From Neisseriaceae bacterium (GTDB lineage: Bacteria > Pseudomonadota > Gammaproteobacteria > Burkholderiales > Neisseriaceae), in assembly GCA_017518785.1 (NCBI GenBank), contig JAFWUA010000034.1, positions 1 to 6,376 of the forward strand: a stretch of DNA of 6,376 nt, given 5' to 3'. Below the pieces are notes generated by a model. The model saw only the letters and a program-made list of their open reading frames with translations. It did no database searches and was not told the origin of the DNA. This document shows, piece by piece, positions 1-5,634 of the stretch (within the stretch, counting starts at the first letter, position 1; each line of letters starts with the position of its first letter). The position numbers and the translations under genes are program-made.

Positions 1-234
1 CTTATACATTCGCTGTAACGGCTTTTCTTGTAAAAGACGTGCATGTATGTTTTTATATAAATCACGCTCTTGGTGGTTTTGCAGACAATCACGAATCAAA
101 TGATATTCCTGCCAAGTTTTTTTGGCATCTTCATTTTCCAATAATTCATTTATGGTTTGTTGGCATTCTTTTTCGTCAGTCAATTCACCATCCATTAATG
201 CTGAAATGTATTCGTGTTTTGTTATATTCTTCAT
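1..234 (-). CDS. rseA: Anti-sigma-E factor, RseA N-terminal domain (partial, runs off left edge)
   Basis: The first 78 codons of a gene that continues past the left edge. The protein begins MKNITKHEYISALMDGELTD and continues with a W-x-x-YHLIRDCL segment at about residues 47-56. The ISALMDGEL start followed by W..YHLIRD is the signature of the RseA N-terminal domain, the cytoplasmic part that binds RpoE and keeps it from core polymerase. In known RseA proteins a membrane helix and a periplasmic domain follow; neither is in the window. The ATG lies one base after the rpoE TAA stop, so the two genes form an operon and are probably translationally coupled, as expected for a sigma/anti-sigma pair. 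No other start fits. The gene assignment rests on the N-terminal domain and its position only; the membrane part cannot be checked here. Confidence 0.85.
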   Translation of the reverse strand, partial: MKNITKHEYISALMDGELTDEKECQQTINELLENEDAKKTWQEYHLIRDCLQNHQERDLYKNIHARLLQEKPLQRMYK

Positions 235-235
235 A

Positions 236-835
236 TTACCACCTTTGGTCTTCTTGGGTGTCCAATAATGGACGCAACTCTTTGGCAATTGCTTCTCGTG
301 CTCTAAAAATACGTGAACGTACCGTACCAATCGGACAATTCATCACTTCGGCAATTTCCTCATACGATAAACCCTCCATCTCTCGCAAGGTTATCGCACG
401 GCGTAAATCTTCCGGCAGACTTTCAACTGCATGCTCTACTGTATTTGCAATCTCTCGGTTAATTAATTCGGTTTCAGGAGTGTTTAAGTCTGGCATTTGC
501 TCAATGATGTTCATTGCTTCATCATCATCATTTACTACATCACCAGACAACATCGGACGTTTACCAATTACTGCTAAATAGCTCTTTGCGGTATTAATAG
601 CTATACGATACAGCCATGTATAAAAAGCACTTTCACCACGAAAATTTGGCAAAGCCCGATAGGCTTTAATAAACGTTTCCTGTGCCACATCATCAACTTC
701 GTGCTCATCTCGGATAAACCGAGATAACAAGCGTGTCAAACGGCGCTGGTATTTTGACACCAACAGGTCAAATGCACCCTGCTCACCCTTTTGAACTCGC
801 TCAACTAAATGCTGATCGATTTGACGATCATCCAT
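236..835 (-). CDS. rpoE: ECF RNA polymerase sigma factor RpoE (sigma-E/AlgU type)
   Basis: A 199-residue ECF sigma factor, the usual length of the family. Sigma region 2 spans about residues 24-90, with the core-binding and -10 recognition helices visible as DVAQETFIKAYRALPNF (49-65) and FYTWLYRIAINTAKSYL (71-87). An acidic linker (about 99-123) leads to region 4 (about 131-187), whose helix-turn-helix LSYEEIAEVMNCPIGTVRSR (156-175) reads the -35 element. The sequence resembles betaproteobacterial RpoE closely. It should direct the envelope-stress regulon and be released when the downstream RseA-type anti-sigma is cleaved. The ATG at 835 is preceded by a purine-rich AGAGAG six bases upstream. 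Many rpoE genes are autoregulated; I could not find a convincing sigma-E promoter (GGAACTT...TCTGA type) in the 139 bp upstream. One near-perfect uptake-like 12-mer is embedded in codons 139-142. Confidence 0.95.
   Translation of the reverse strand: MDDRQIDQHLVERVQKGEQGAFDLLVSKYQRRLTRLLSRFIRDEHEVDDVAQETFIKAYRALPNFRGESAFYTWLYRIAINTAKSYLAVIGKRPMLSGDVVNDDDEAMNIIEQMPDLNTPETELINREIANTVEHAVESLPEDLRRAITLREMEGLSYEEIAEVMNCPIGTVRSRIFRAREAIAKELRPLLDTQEDQRW
409..420 (-). repeat. DUS-like 12-mer, one mismatch, inside rpoE
   Basis: Reads GTCTGCCGGAAG on the minus strand, 11 of 12 matching the window's recurrent GTCTGCCGGAAA. It sits in codons for S-L-P-E. LPED is common at this point in ECF sigma factors, so the match may be partly coding coincidence. 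Confidence 0.5.
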
Positions 836-974
836 GTAACACTCTCTTGTTGATTCAATCTTATACTATTAAGGTTACTTTCCAACAAAAACAAGCCTAT
901 GAGTGCAGAATCATAGTTAAGTTTTGTCTTAAATTTATCAGTAAGCTCCATAGTACCCTTAAACAGACCTTAAT
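836..974. other. 139-bp intergenic region between tilS and rpoE
   Basis: This gap must carry the rpoE promoter and any tilS terminator. I see no G+C-rich hairpin with a T-run behind tilS, only the AT palindrome CTTAAATTAAG near 970-980. A weak sigma-70 -10 candidate, TATAAG on the minus strand near 867-872, lacks a good -35 box. No small gene or RNA is evident. Confidence 0.4.
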
Positions 975-2252
975 TTAAGCATAAAGTTCCATTAAATATC
1001 GATTTAATTGTGGTATCGTTGGAATATATCCGTTATCAATGCTTTTATATTCATCACAACGAATGTTCACCACTGCACGACAAATATTGTTCTCATCAAC
1101 CAAAACCTGCCAATGCTTACGAATAAATAGTGGAATTTTGCGTTCTTGCAATAGCTTCATTACGTTTTTATGTCCAATTTTGGTGAGTAGAACATCATTT
1201 TGCTCTACTTTTCTCAAATGCAAGCTTTTAATAAGGCTTTCCGGCAGACCTTTTTTTGCCACCCGCCATTGTACACAAATTTTCGGAAGTGTTCCGCAAA
1301 AAAACCATAAAAAATCATATTGTAAATATAAATTACCATCTGATAATTGCCAGTAATGTTGTTTAGTCTGCCAAAAAAGATGTTGTGAAATATCTTGCAA
1401 TAGATGGGTATTAACACTGCCGGAAACATGTTTTTTGATAAATTGATGCAAAACTTCTTCCCTACGCGAAAGAGACAATTCACGCCATCTGTTAACATTC
1501 AAAACTTCATCAAATGGACAAATATTGGATAAATCGTTTTTTGCAATTTCATCTATTGTAGATAATGATTTTTGCATACTGCGAATATTCGCTTCAATAT
1601 GCGATTGAAATGAATTAATGCGTCTATCTAATTGTGGCAATAATTCATGCCTTAACCAATTGCGTAAGTAATTAGTATCGTTGTTACTTGGATCTTGGAC
1701 GTATGGCAAATTATGTATTTGGGCGTATTCTTCTAACTGTTTGCGTGAAAACTGTAAAAGTGGTCGCCATAATGTTTTGTGGTTAAAATTTCTTGTTACA
1801 GGCATTGCACTCATACCACGCACTCCACCTCCTCGCAGTAACGATAAAAAAAATGTTTCTATTTGATCATCTAAATGATGTGCTATCGCAATAACAGATG
1901 CAGCACTGCCGGAAAACTTTTGGTAACGCTTATTTCTTGCTTCGCCTTCTATACCTAATGATGAATTGCTATTTAAACTTACATATTCCACACGTAAAGG
2001 AACTTGGTATTGGTGGCATAATTTTTTGCAAAATATCACCCAATCATCTGCAACTTTTTGTAAACCATGATGCACATGTAAGGCACTTAAATTTATGTGA
2101 TGGCGATTACGTAAACTACATAATAAATGTAGCAATACTACTGAATCCAAACCACCAGATAAAGCAATTTCACAAGAAAAATGGTCGGCACAATTCTCCG
2201 ACCATGATTGGCAAACTGCCTCTAATAAATCATTTTTCGTTGAATTGTCCAT
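975..2252 (-). CDS. tilS: tRNA(Ile)-lysidine synthetase TilS
   Basis: A 425-residue cytoplasmic enzyme that uses ATP and lysine to convert C34 of the minor tRNA-Ile (CAU anticodon) to lysidine, so that it is charged with isoleucine and reads AUA. The N-terminal PP-loop ATPase domain (about 26-215) has the nucleotide-binding motif SGGLDS at 32-37, the ALHVHHGL strand at 57-64 and the AHHLDDQIETFFLSLLRGGG segment at 124-143, all diagnostic. The C-terminal tRNA-binding domain is seen in GHKNVMKLLQERKIP (360-374) followed by the LVDEN turn. Length matches full proteobacterial TilS. The start overlaps the end of accA by 23 bp and has no clear Shine-Dalgarno, suggesting translational coupling from accA. 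The gene carries three uptake-like motifs. An A7 run near 1250-1256 is in frame and the reading frame is intact. Confidence 0.96.
   Translation of the reverse strand: MDNSTKNDLLEAVCQSWSENCADHFSCEIALSGGLDSVVLLHLLCSLRNRHHINLSALHVHHGLQKVADDWVIFCKKLCHQYQVPLRVEYVSLNSNSSLGIEGEARNKRYQKFSGSAASVIAIAHHLDDQIETFFLSLLRGGGVRGMSAMPVTRNFNHKTLWRPLLQFSRKQLEEYAQIHNLPYVQDPSNNDTNYLRNWLRHELLPQLDRRINSFQSHIEANIRSMQKSLSTIDEIAKNDLSNICPFDEVLNVNRWRELSLSRREEVLHQFIKKHVSGSVNTHLLQDISQHLFWQTKQHYWQLSDGNLYLQYDFLWFFCGTLPKICVQWRVAKKGLPESLIKSLHLRKVEQNDVLLTKIGHKNVMKLLQERKIPLFIRKHWQVLVDENNICRAVVNIRCDEYKSIDNGYIPTIPQLNRYLMELYA
1238..1249 (-). repeat. DUS-like 12-mer (exact) inside tilS
   Basis: Exact GTCTGCCGGAAA on the minus strand, encoding G-L-P-E at TilS residues 335-338, in the region between the middle and C-terminal domains where sequence is usually less constrained. 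It is the only exact copy inside a gene in this window. Confidence 0.75.
1415..1426 (+). repeat. Variant DUS-like motif CACTGCCGGAAA inside tilS
   Basis: Shares the CTGCCGGAAA 10-mer with the main repeat and differs only in its first two bases (CA for GT). It encodes S-G-S at residues 277-279 on the opposite strand. The same 12-base variant recurs at 1904-1915 and 3766-3777. Confidence 0.55.
1904..1915 (+). repeat. Variant DUS-like motif CACTGCCGGAAA inside tilS
   Basis: Second copy of the CA-variant in tilS, again encoding S-G-S (residues 114-116) on the opposite strand. Identity over 12 bases with the copies at 1415 and 3766 suggests a real second form of the repeat rather than random decay. 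Confidence 0.55.
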
Positions 2253-3186
2253 AAGCCATGATGCGTTCGAAACGTTTATCTAACATTTCCTTGCCTAAGC
2301 CGCTTACTTCTTCCAAATCTGCACTTAATACCTCACGCACAGACTCCATCACTGCATCATAATTACGATGAGCCCCACCAATAGGCTCTGGAATAACACG
2401 GTCAATCAAACCTAACTGATGCAAACGCTTAGCAGTCAATCCTAATGCGTTAGCGGCTTCTGCTGCTTTATTTGCGGTTTTCCACAAAATAGATGCACAG
2501 CCTTCGGGGGAAATCACAGAATATGTGGAAAACTGCAACATATTTACTTTATCACCAACAGCCAAAGCCAAAGCACCTCCTGAACCACCCTCACCAATTA
2601 CAGTGCAAATAACAGGCACATTTAAGCGTGCTAATTCATACAAATTACGTCCAATCGCTTCTGACTGTCCACGTTCTTCCGCACCAATGCCAGGATATGC
2701 ACCTGGTGTATCGATAAAAGTTATCACTGGAAGCTTAAATTTTTCTGCCAATTTCATTAGACGCAATGCTTTACGATAACCCTCCGGTTTTGGCATACCG
2801 AAATTACGAAATACTTTCTCTTTGGTATCTCGTCCTTTTTGATGTCCAATTACTATCACTGGTGTGCCATCAAAACGTGCTATACCGCCAACAATTGCTG
2901 GATCATCAGCAAAGGAACGGTCGCCATGAAGTTCTTCAAAATCAGTAAATAGATTGGAAATGTAATCCAAAGTATATGGACGTTGCGGATGACGAGCTAC
3001 TTGTGCGATTTGCACGGGGGTAAGCTTAGCGTAAATCGATTTGACTAATTCTTCGCTTTTCTTTTGTAAGCGTTTGATTTCTTCAGAAATATCAACCGCA
3101 GAATCATCTTGTACAAAACGTAATTCTTCGATTTTCTGTACTAGTTCTGCGATCGGTTGTTCAAAATCCAAAAAGACCTGCTTCAT
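2230..3186 (-). CDS. accA: Acetyl-CoA carboxylase carboxyltransferase subunit alpha
   Basis: A 318-residue alpha subunit of the carboxyltransferase half of acetyl-CoA carboxylase. With AccD it moves the carboxyl group from biotin on AccB to acetyl-CoA, giving malonyl-CoA, the first committed step of fatty acid synthesis in the cytoplasm. It begins MKQVFLDFEQPIAELVQKIE, the typical start of proteobacterial AccA, so the ATG at 3186 is chosen over an in-frame ATG 16 codons upstream that would add an unrelated extension. Landmarks are HPQRPYTLDYI (66-76), FEELHGDR (83-90), GHQKGRD (114-120), PEGYRKALRLM (134-144), IDTPGAYPG (158-166) and the glycine-rich oxyanion loop GEGGSGGALA (198-207). Length equals the usual 317-320. 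A GACGAAAG stretch precedes the ATG. It overlaps tilS by 23 bp, so the two are co-transcribed. I found no strong promoter immediately upstream. Confidence 0.97.
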   Translation of the reverse strand: MKQVFLDFEQPIAELVQKIEELRFVQDDSAVDISEEIKRLQKKSEELVKSIYAKLTPVQIAQVARHPQRPYTLDYISNLFTDFEELHGDRSFADDPAIVGGIARFDGTPVIVIGHQKGRDTKEKVFRNFGMPKPEGYRKALRLMKLAEKFKLPVITFIDTPGAYPGIGAEERGQSEAIGRNLYELARLNVPVICTVIGEGGSGGALALAVGDKVNMLQFSTYSVISPEGCASILWKTANKAAEAANALGLTAKRLHQLGLIDRVIPEPIGGAHRNYDAVMESVREVLSADLEEVSGLGKEMLDKRFERIMAYGQFNEK

Positions 3187-3237
3187 AATTCTTTCGTCTC
3201 GATTTAAAGTTTGTGCACCTCGTATGATACGCAAAAA

Positions 3238-3272
3238 ATGACATCATTGCATGGCTAATATAACAATGTCAT
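3238..3272. repeat. Short inverted repeat upstream of accA
   Basis: ATGACAT at 3238-3244 pairs with ATGTCAT at 3266-3272 (7 bp, 21-base loop), with an alternative CATTG/CAATG pairing. It lies about 50 bp before the accA ATG. It could be an operator or a leader hairpin; the stem is short and AT-rich, so chance is not excluded. Confidence 0.25.
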
Positions 3273-3322
3273 AAAATCAATTGCTTGTAATACTGATAAT
3301 TTAGCAAGATTTCATTAAAAAT

Positions 3323-3334
3323 TTTCCGGCAGAC
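3323..3334 (-). repeat. Single DUS-like 12-mer between 6S RNA and accA
   Basis: Exact GTCTGCCGGAAA on the minus strand (AAGTCTGCCGGAAAA in context). Unlike the other intergenic copies it has no inverted partner nearby, so it cannot form a terminator. This fits a role for the repeat beyond termination. Confidence 0.75.
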
Positions 3335-3395
3335 TTGTAATATAATGCATAAATTACCAGATATTTAATTACAACGCATTGATTATTAAGATTAC

Positions 3396-3434
3396 AAAAC
3401 AAGGCAGAGACTTAAAAAGTAAATCTCTGCCTTG
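3396..3434 (-). terminator. Rho-independent terminator of the 6S RNA
   Basis: On the minus strand CAAGGCAGAGA (3434-3424) pairs perfectly with TCTCTGCCTTG (3410-3400), an 11-bp G+C-containing stem with a 13-base AT-rich loop, followed by TTTT (3399-3396). It lies just past the closing stem of the 6S RNA and would end its transcript before accA. Confidence 0.85.
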
Positions 3435-3440
3435 ATTTTA

Positions 3441-3617
3441 GGGTCCCCACAGGTGCCGTTTCGACTAAAATTCGCTTGAACCTTTCAATCAGGTTGGCAA
3501 CTCCATTTAATTTCGGGTACATCAACAAGAGACGCGCACGCCCATCAAATTTTAGTCACCATAGCGAACATTATTGGTTCTAAGGAGTAAGTGTCGTCAC
3601 GAACACCGTAGGGATTA
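3441..3617 (-). ncRNA. ssrS: 6S RNA (SsrS)
   Basis: A 6S RNA of about 175 nt, which mimics an open promoter and sequesters sigma-70 holoenzyme in stationary phase. On the minus strand CCCUACGGUG (3613-3604) pairs with CACCUGUGGGG (3455-3445) with one bulged U, and CGAC/GUCG extends the closing stem. A large central bubble follows; its 3' side carries the small hairpin ACCU/AGGU, as in 6S RNAs. The terminal arm is closed by UGGUGACU/AGUUGCCA (8 bp) and inner AAUUU and GGG pairings. From memory, the 5' GUGUUCG and the 3' GGUUCAAG...AGUC...CGGCACCU segments line up with the matching parts of E. coli 6S RNA. A strong promoter and a terminator flank it. Exact mature ends are estimated. tmRNA, RNase P RNA and SRP RNA were considered and lack their hallmark motifs. 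Confidence 0.86.
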
Positions 3618-3651
3618 AACTTTCCAATAAAACATCTGCCACCTGTCTTTT

Positions 3652-3679
3652 ATTCTACTCCTAATGTTTATTCTGTCAA
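3652..3679 (-). promoter_or_regulatory. Sigma-70 promoter of the 6S RNA
   Basis: On the minus strand a perfect -35 TTGACA (3679-3674) is followed after 16 bp by -10 TAGAAT (3657-3652), five of six to consensus. Transcription should start near 3646, giving a leader of roughly 30 nt before the 6S closing stem. This is the best promoter in the window, as expected for an abundant RNA. Confidence 0.8.
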
Positions 3680-3738
3680 ATAAGTATCAGTTGCACTGCA
3701 ATAATTACTTTTGAATTTAATTTTAATCTGCAAAAAAG

Positions 3739-3778
3739 TTTTCCGGCAGACTTAAAATAATTAAACACTGCCGGAAAA
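3739..3778 (-). terminator. Terminator of rlmB made from a DUS-like inverted pair
   Basis: TTTTCCGGCAG at 3739-3749 and CTGCCGGAAAA at 3768-3778 form an 11-bp perfect stem with an 18-base AT-rich loop. Read on the minus strand the stem is followed by CTTTTTTG, giving a rho-independent terminator 11 bp after the rlmB stop. One arm is the standard repeat (GTCTGCCGGAAA, 3740-3751), the other the CA-variant (3766-3777). Confidence 0.85.
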
Positions 3779-3788
3779 TAGATATTAT

Positions 3789-4523
3789 TTATTTTTTAAT
3801 ACATCTTTGCCTTTGGGTTTCTGCCAATAGCATTGCACATGAAACTGATACATTCATACTTTCCACCGTTCCAAACATTGGTATAGAAACTAAATAATCA
3901 CAATTTTCTCGTGTTAAACGTCTCATACCTTTACCTTCTGAACCCATTACCCAAGCTACATTTGTTGGAATGTCGGTATGAAATAAATCACTTTCTCCTG
4001 CCATATCTGCACCTAATATCCATATATTTTGTTTTTTTAATTCTTTCATGGTGCGAGATAAATTAGTTACGGTGATATATGGCACAGTTTCCGCTGCACC
4101 ACAAGCTACTTTGCTTACAGTGGCATTGATACCAACGCTATTATCTTTGGGTGCGATAACCGCATTAACTCCCATTGCATCGGCAGTACGCAAGATTGCA
4201 CCCAAGTTATGAGGGTCTGTGATTCCATCTAAAATCAATAAGAATGGATTGGTACACTCATCTAAAATATTGTCTAAATCCTTTTGCGGTAAAGGTTTGA
4301 CAAATGCAGCAATTCCTTGATGTTGTGTTGTAGAACATATTTTATTCAAACGTTCACTGTCTGTTGCAATAATGCGGATTGGCTTTGCTTGAATTTTTTC
4401 CAATGTCTGCTTCATGCGTGCATCTTGGCGTGCTTGGTCAAAATATATTTCTTCTATGCTCTGTGCATTTTGACGCAAACGAGAATTAATGCTATGAAAT
4501 CCAAAAATTAAACGATAAGACAT
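3789..4523 (-). CDS. rlmB: 23S rRNA (guanosine-2251-2'-O)-methyltransferase RlmB
   Basis: A 244-residue SPOUT (SpoU/TrmH family) enzyme that methylates the 2'-OH of G2251 in the peptidyl-transferase P-loop of 23S rRNA, using S-adenosylmethionine. The N-terminal L30e-like substrate-binding domain is seen as LIFGFHSINSRL (5-16) through HQGIAAFV (68-75). The knotted catalytic domain has motif 1 DPHNLGAILRTA (103-114, with the conserved Asn107 and Arg112), motif 2 WVMGSEGKGMRRL (191-203) and motif 3 IPMFGTVESMNVSVSCAMLLAE (214-235). Length matches E. coli RlmB (243). The ATG at 4523 is chosen because the protein then begins MSYRLIFGFH, typical of RlmB. An upstream in-frame ATG at 4574 would add a 17-residue hydrophobic extension without family support. 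It stands alone, with its own terminator; the promoter is not clear. Confidence 0.93.
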   Translation of the reverse strand: MSYRLIFGFHSINSRLRQNAQSIEEIYFDQARQDARMKQTLEKIQAKPIRIIATDSERLNKICSTTQHQGIAAFVKPLPQKDLDNILDECTNPFLLILDGITDPHNLGAILRTADAMGVNAVIAPKDNSVGINATVSKVACGAAETVPYITVTNLSRTMKELKKQNIWILGADMAGESDLFHTDIPTNVAWVMGSEGKGMRRLTRENCDYLVSIPMFGTVESMNVSVSCAMLLAETQRQRCIKK

Positions 4524-4622
4524 ATCAAACTTGCTAAATAAATTTAAGATTAAACAAGAGGCTAAATATAGCATAAAGATTTTTTACTTATGCTAATTTA
4601 TCTGTTGTTGGGTATTTGTAAA

Positions 4623-4933
4623 TTTTCCGGCAGACTGAAATCTTTGCAAAAACAACTTTTTCCCAATTAGTTATTCTGAACTTTCAGCAGGAAAGTGAAG
4701 AATTTAATCCCTTGTTTTATAGAGACTCCTGCAAAACTCGTCATTCTGAATTTCACGAAGTGAAATGAAGAATATAACTTATTGTTTATAAAGATTCTTC
4801 GCTACGCTCAGAATGACGAGTAATAGAAAAAATCGAGTTTTGCAGGAGTCTCTTATAAAGATTCGTAGCAACGCTTGCGAATGACGAATGGTGAAAAGTT
4901 AGATTTTGCATGAGTTTTCAGTCTGCCGGAAAA
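4623..4933. repeat. 311-bp compound palindromic element with DUS-like 12-mers at both tips
   Basis: The two halves are imperfect inverted copies. The outer arms begin TTTTCCGGCAGACTGAAA (4623-4640) and, read from the other end, TTTTCCGGCAGACTGAAAA (4933-4915); similarity continues through GCAAAA and AACTTTT. Inside lies a perfect 20-bp inverted repeat (4721-4740 with 4834-4853), and inside that GTCATTCTGA (4740-4749) faces TCAGAATGAC (4808-4817). Four copies of an ATTC...GAAT hairpin unit are present: 4673-4703 and 4743-4773 in one orientation, 4794-4814 and 4861-4882 in the other. There is no open reading frame, no recognised transposase end and no evident target duplication. It could be a MITE or REP-like element that collected uptake motifs at its ends, or a structured 3' end for the tetR transcript. 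It does not look like a Correia element. Confidence 0.8.
4721..4853. repeat. Perfect 20-bp inverted repeat inside the palindromic element
   Basis: AGAGACTCCTGCAAAACTCG at 4721-4740 is exactly complementary in inverted order to 4834-4853. The 93 bp between contain two of the four ATTC...GAAT hairpin units. These arms are the best-preserved part of the element, better matched than the outer arms, which suggests recent duplication/inversion or gene-conversion-like correction. Confidence 0.85.
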
Positions 4934-4938
4934 GTATC

Positions 4939-5538
4939 CTATTTAAATAATTTGCTAATACAAGCAGAAAAAGCAATTTTCCCCACAACAATTAAATCAA
5001 AATCTTGCTGTGTAACCCAAGAGATCAACAATCCCCAATGTACTGCACGAATCGTATGTACAGCATCTTCAACTGTAACATTATCTGCTAACTTGCCTTG
5101 ATTTTTTGCAGATTGAAACACAACAGTCAAATGTTCAACTCCAACAGTAGCATGTTTTTCCCAAGCCTTATAAATACCTGCGTTTTCAGCAGTATTCTCC
5201 CATTTTCTTGAAATAACACGTATAAATTTTTGAATACGAATATTTTTGTTAATGACATGTAATGAAAACAACATGTCATCTAAAAAACAATCATAATCGT
5301 GAGAGTTATTTCTATCACCCATACTTTGCTCAAATTCAGCAAAGATAAAATCACATAATGCTGCAAATAAATCTTCTTTATTGGAAAAATGCCAATACAC
5401 TGCACCACGAGTAACACTGGCACGAGTAGCAACTTGTGCCAAAGTAGTTTTGGATACACCTTGTTCATCAAATAAATCCAAAGCAGCTTCAATCAAGGCA
5501 GCACGAGTTTGCATACTATCGGCTTTTGTTCTACGCAT
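4939..5538 (-). CDS. TetR/AcrR-family transcriptional repressor (MtrR/AcrR-like)
   Basis: A 199-residue TetR-family regulator. The N-terminal DNA-binding domain (about 10-57) shows RAALIEAALDLFDEQGVSKT (12-31) and the recognition helix region VTRGAVYWHFSNKEDLF (42-58), very close to the AcrR/TtgR/MtrR branch that controls RND efflux pumps. The C-terminal ligand domain is all-alpha and poorly conserved; VEDAVHTIRAVHWGLLISW (156-174) fits the end of this domain in that branch. It normally binds DNA as a dimer and releases it on binding hydrophobic drugs or lipids. Here no mtrCDE/acrAB-type operon is beside it. Its divergent neighbour is an NfeD-like gene, with overlapping promoters. The AGGA about 13 bases before the ATG is a weak, distant ribosome site. 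The target and ligand are unknown; it may regulate itself, the neighbour or a remote pump. Confidence 0.88.
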   Translation of the reverse strand: MRRTKADSMQTRAALIEAALDLFDEQGVSKTTLAQVATRASVTRGAVYWHFSNKEDLFAALCDFIFAEFEQSMGDRNNSHDYDCFLDDMLFSLHVINKNIRIQKFIRVISRKWENTAENAGIYKAWEKHATVGVEHLTVVFQSAKNQGKLADNVTVEDAVHTIRAVHWGLLISWVTQQDFDLIVVGKIAFSACISKLFK

Positions 5539-5552
5539 AATTTTATAATTTT

Positions 5553-5580
5553 CCTATAATTTAACATTCAAGACTGCCAA
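5553..5580 (-). promoter_or_regulatory. Probable promoter of the tetR gene
   Basis: On the minus strand TTGGCA (5580-5575) and TATAGG (5558-5553) are 16 bp apart, matching sigma-70 boxes at five and four of six positions. Transcription would start within about ten bases of the ATG, so the leader would be very short. It overlaps the -35/spacer of the divergent promoter, so one bound repressor could affect both. Confidence 0.45.
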
Positions 5581-5590
5581 AAAGTATAAT
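5561..5590 (+). promoter_or_regulatory. Sigma-70 promoter of the NfeD-like gene
   Basis: A -35 TTAACA (5561-5566) and a perfect -10 TATAAT (5585-5590) are separated by 18 bp. The start would fall near 5597, about 38 bases before the ATG at 5635. Confidence 0.6.
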
Positions 5591-5596
5591 ACAATC

Positions 5597-5610
5597 TCTT
5601 TAATTAAAGA
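5597..5610. promoter_or_regulatory. 14-bp perfect palindrome, candidate TetR operator
   Basis: TCTTTAATTAAAGA is a perfect palindrome placed at the expected transcription start of the plus-strand gene, just after its -10 box. That is a classic position for a repressor site, and the nearest regulator gene is the divergent TetR-family one. It is AT-rich, so chance cannot be excluded. Confidence 0.35.
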
Positions 5611-5622
5611 AAGATGTTTCGC

Positions 5623-5628
5623 AAGGAG
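5623..5628 (+). promoter_or_regulatory. Ribosome binding site deciding the NfeD-like start
   Basis: A strong AAGGAG six bases before the ATG at 5635. It supports that start over an in-frame ATG at 5614, which lies upstream of this site. Confidence 0.85.
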
Positions 5629-5634
5629 ATAATC

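Larger units (their letters stand above)
4524..4938. other. 415-bp gene-free region between rlmB and the tetR gene
   Basis: No coding sequence is supported here. It holds the upstream region of rlmB (4524-4622), with an AGCATAA/TTATGCT inverted repeat at 4570-4594 (7 bp, 11-base loop), and the 311-bp compound palindrome at 4623-4933. The tetR stop codon lies only six bases from the palindrome's edge. A weak -10 candidate, TATATT (minus strand, about 4570-4565), may serve rlmB, but without a good -35 box. Confidence 0.6.

Noticed and set aside
39..581. Plus-strand reading frame antisense to rpoE and rseA
   Set aside because: It is the antisense shadow of two recognisable genes and has low-complexity, non-family sequence.
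1250..1257. A7 run in tilS as a programmed frameshift site
   Set aside because: The frame continues intact to a normal TilS C-terminus; a -1 shift would stop after about seven codons and there is no supporting hairpin or conserved alternative product.
1366..1377. GTCTGCCAAAAA in tilS, and GACTGCCAAAAA near 5572, as further uptake-motif copies
   Set aside because: Two and three mismatches respectively, both changing the CCGG core; too weak to count, though the first could be a decayed copy.
1214..1498. Overlapping minus-strand reading frame within tilS
   Set aside because: It lies wholly inside a well-supported gene in another frame and its translation resembles nothing known.
3187..3234. 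N-terminal extension of AccA starting at 3234
   Set aside because: The 16 extra residues lack family support; MKQVFLDFEQ is the usual start.
3441..3617. tmRNA, RNase P RNA or SRP RNA at this locus
   Set aside because: No CCA-type tRNA-like end or tag frame, no GAGGAAAGUCC box, and no GGAAG-type SRP tetraloop domain; the bubble-and-hairpin layout fits 6S RNA instead.
4524..4574. N-terminal extension of RlmB starting at 4574
   Set aside because: The 17 added residues are hydrophobic and not part of the family; the ATG at 4523 gives the normal length and start.
4623..4933. CRISPR array or Correia element
   Set aside because: The repeats are inverted and diverged rather than regularly spaced direct repeats, and the Correia terminal sequence is absent.
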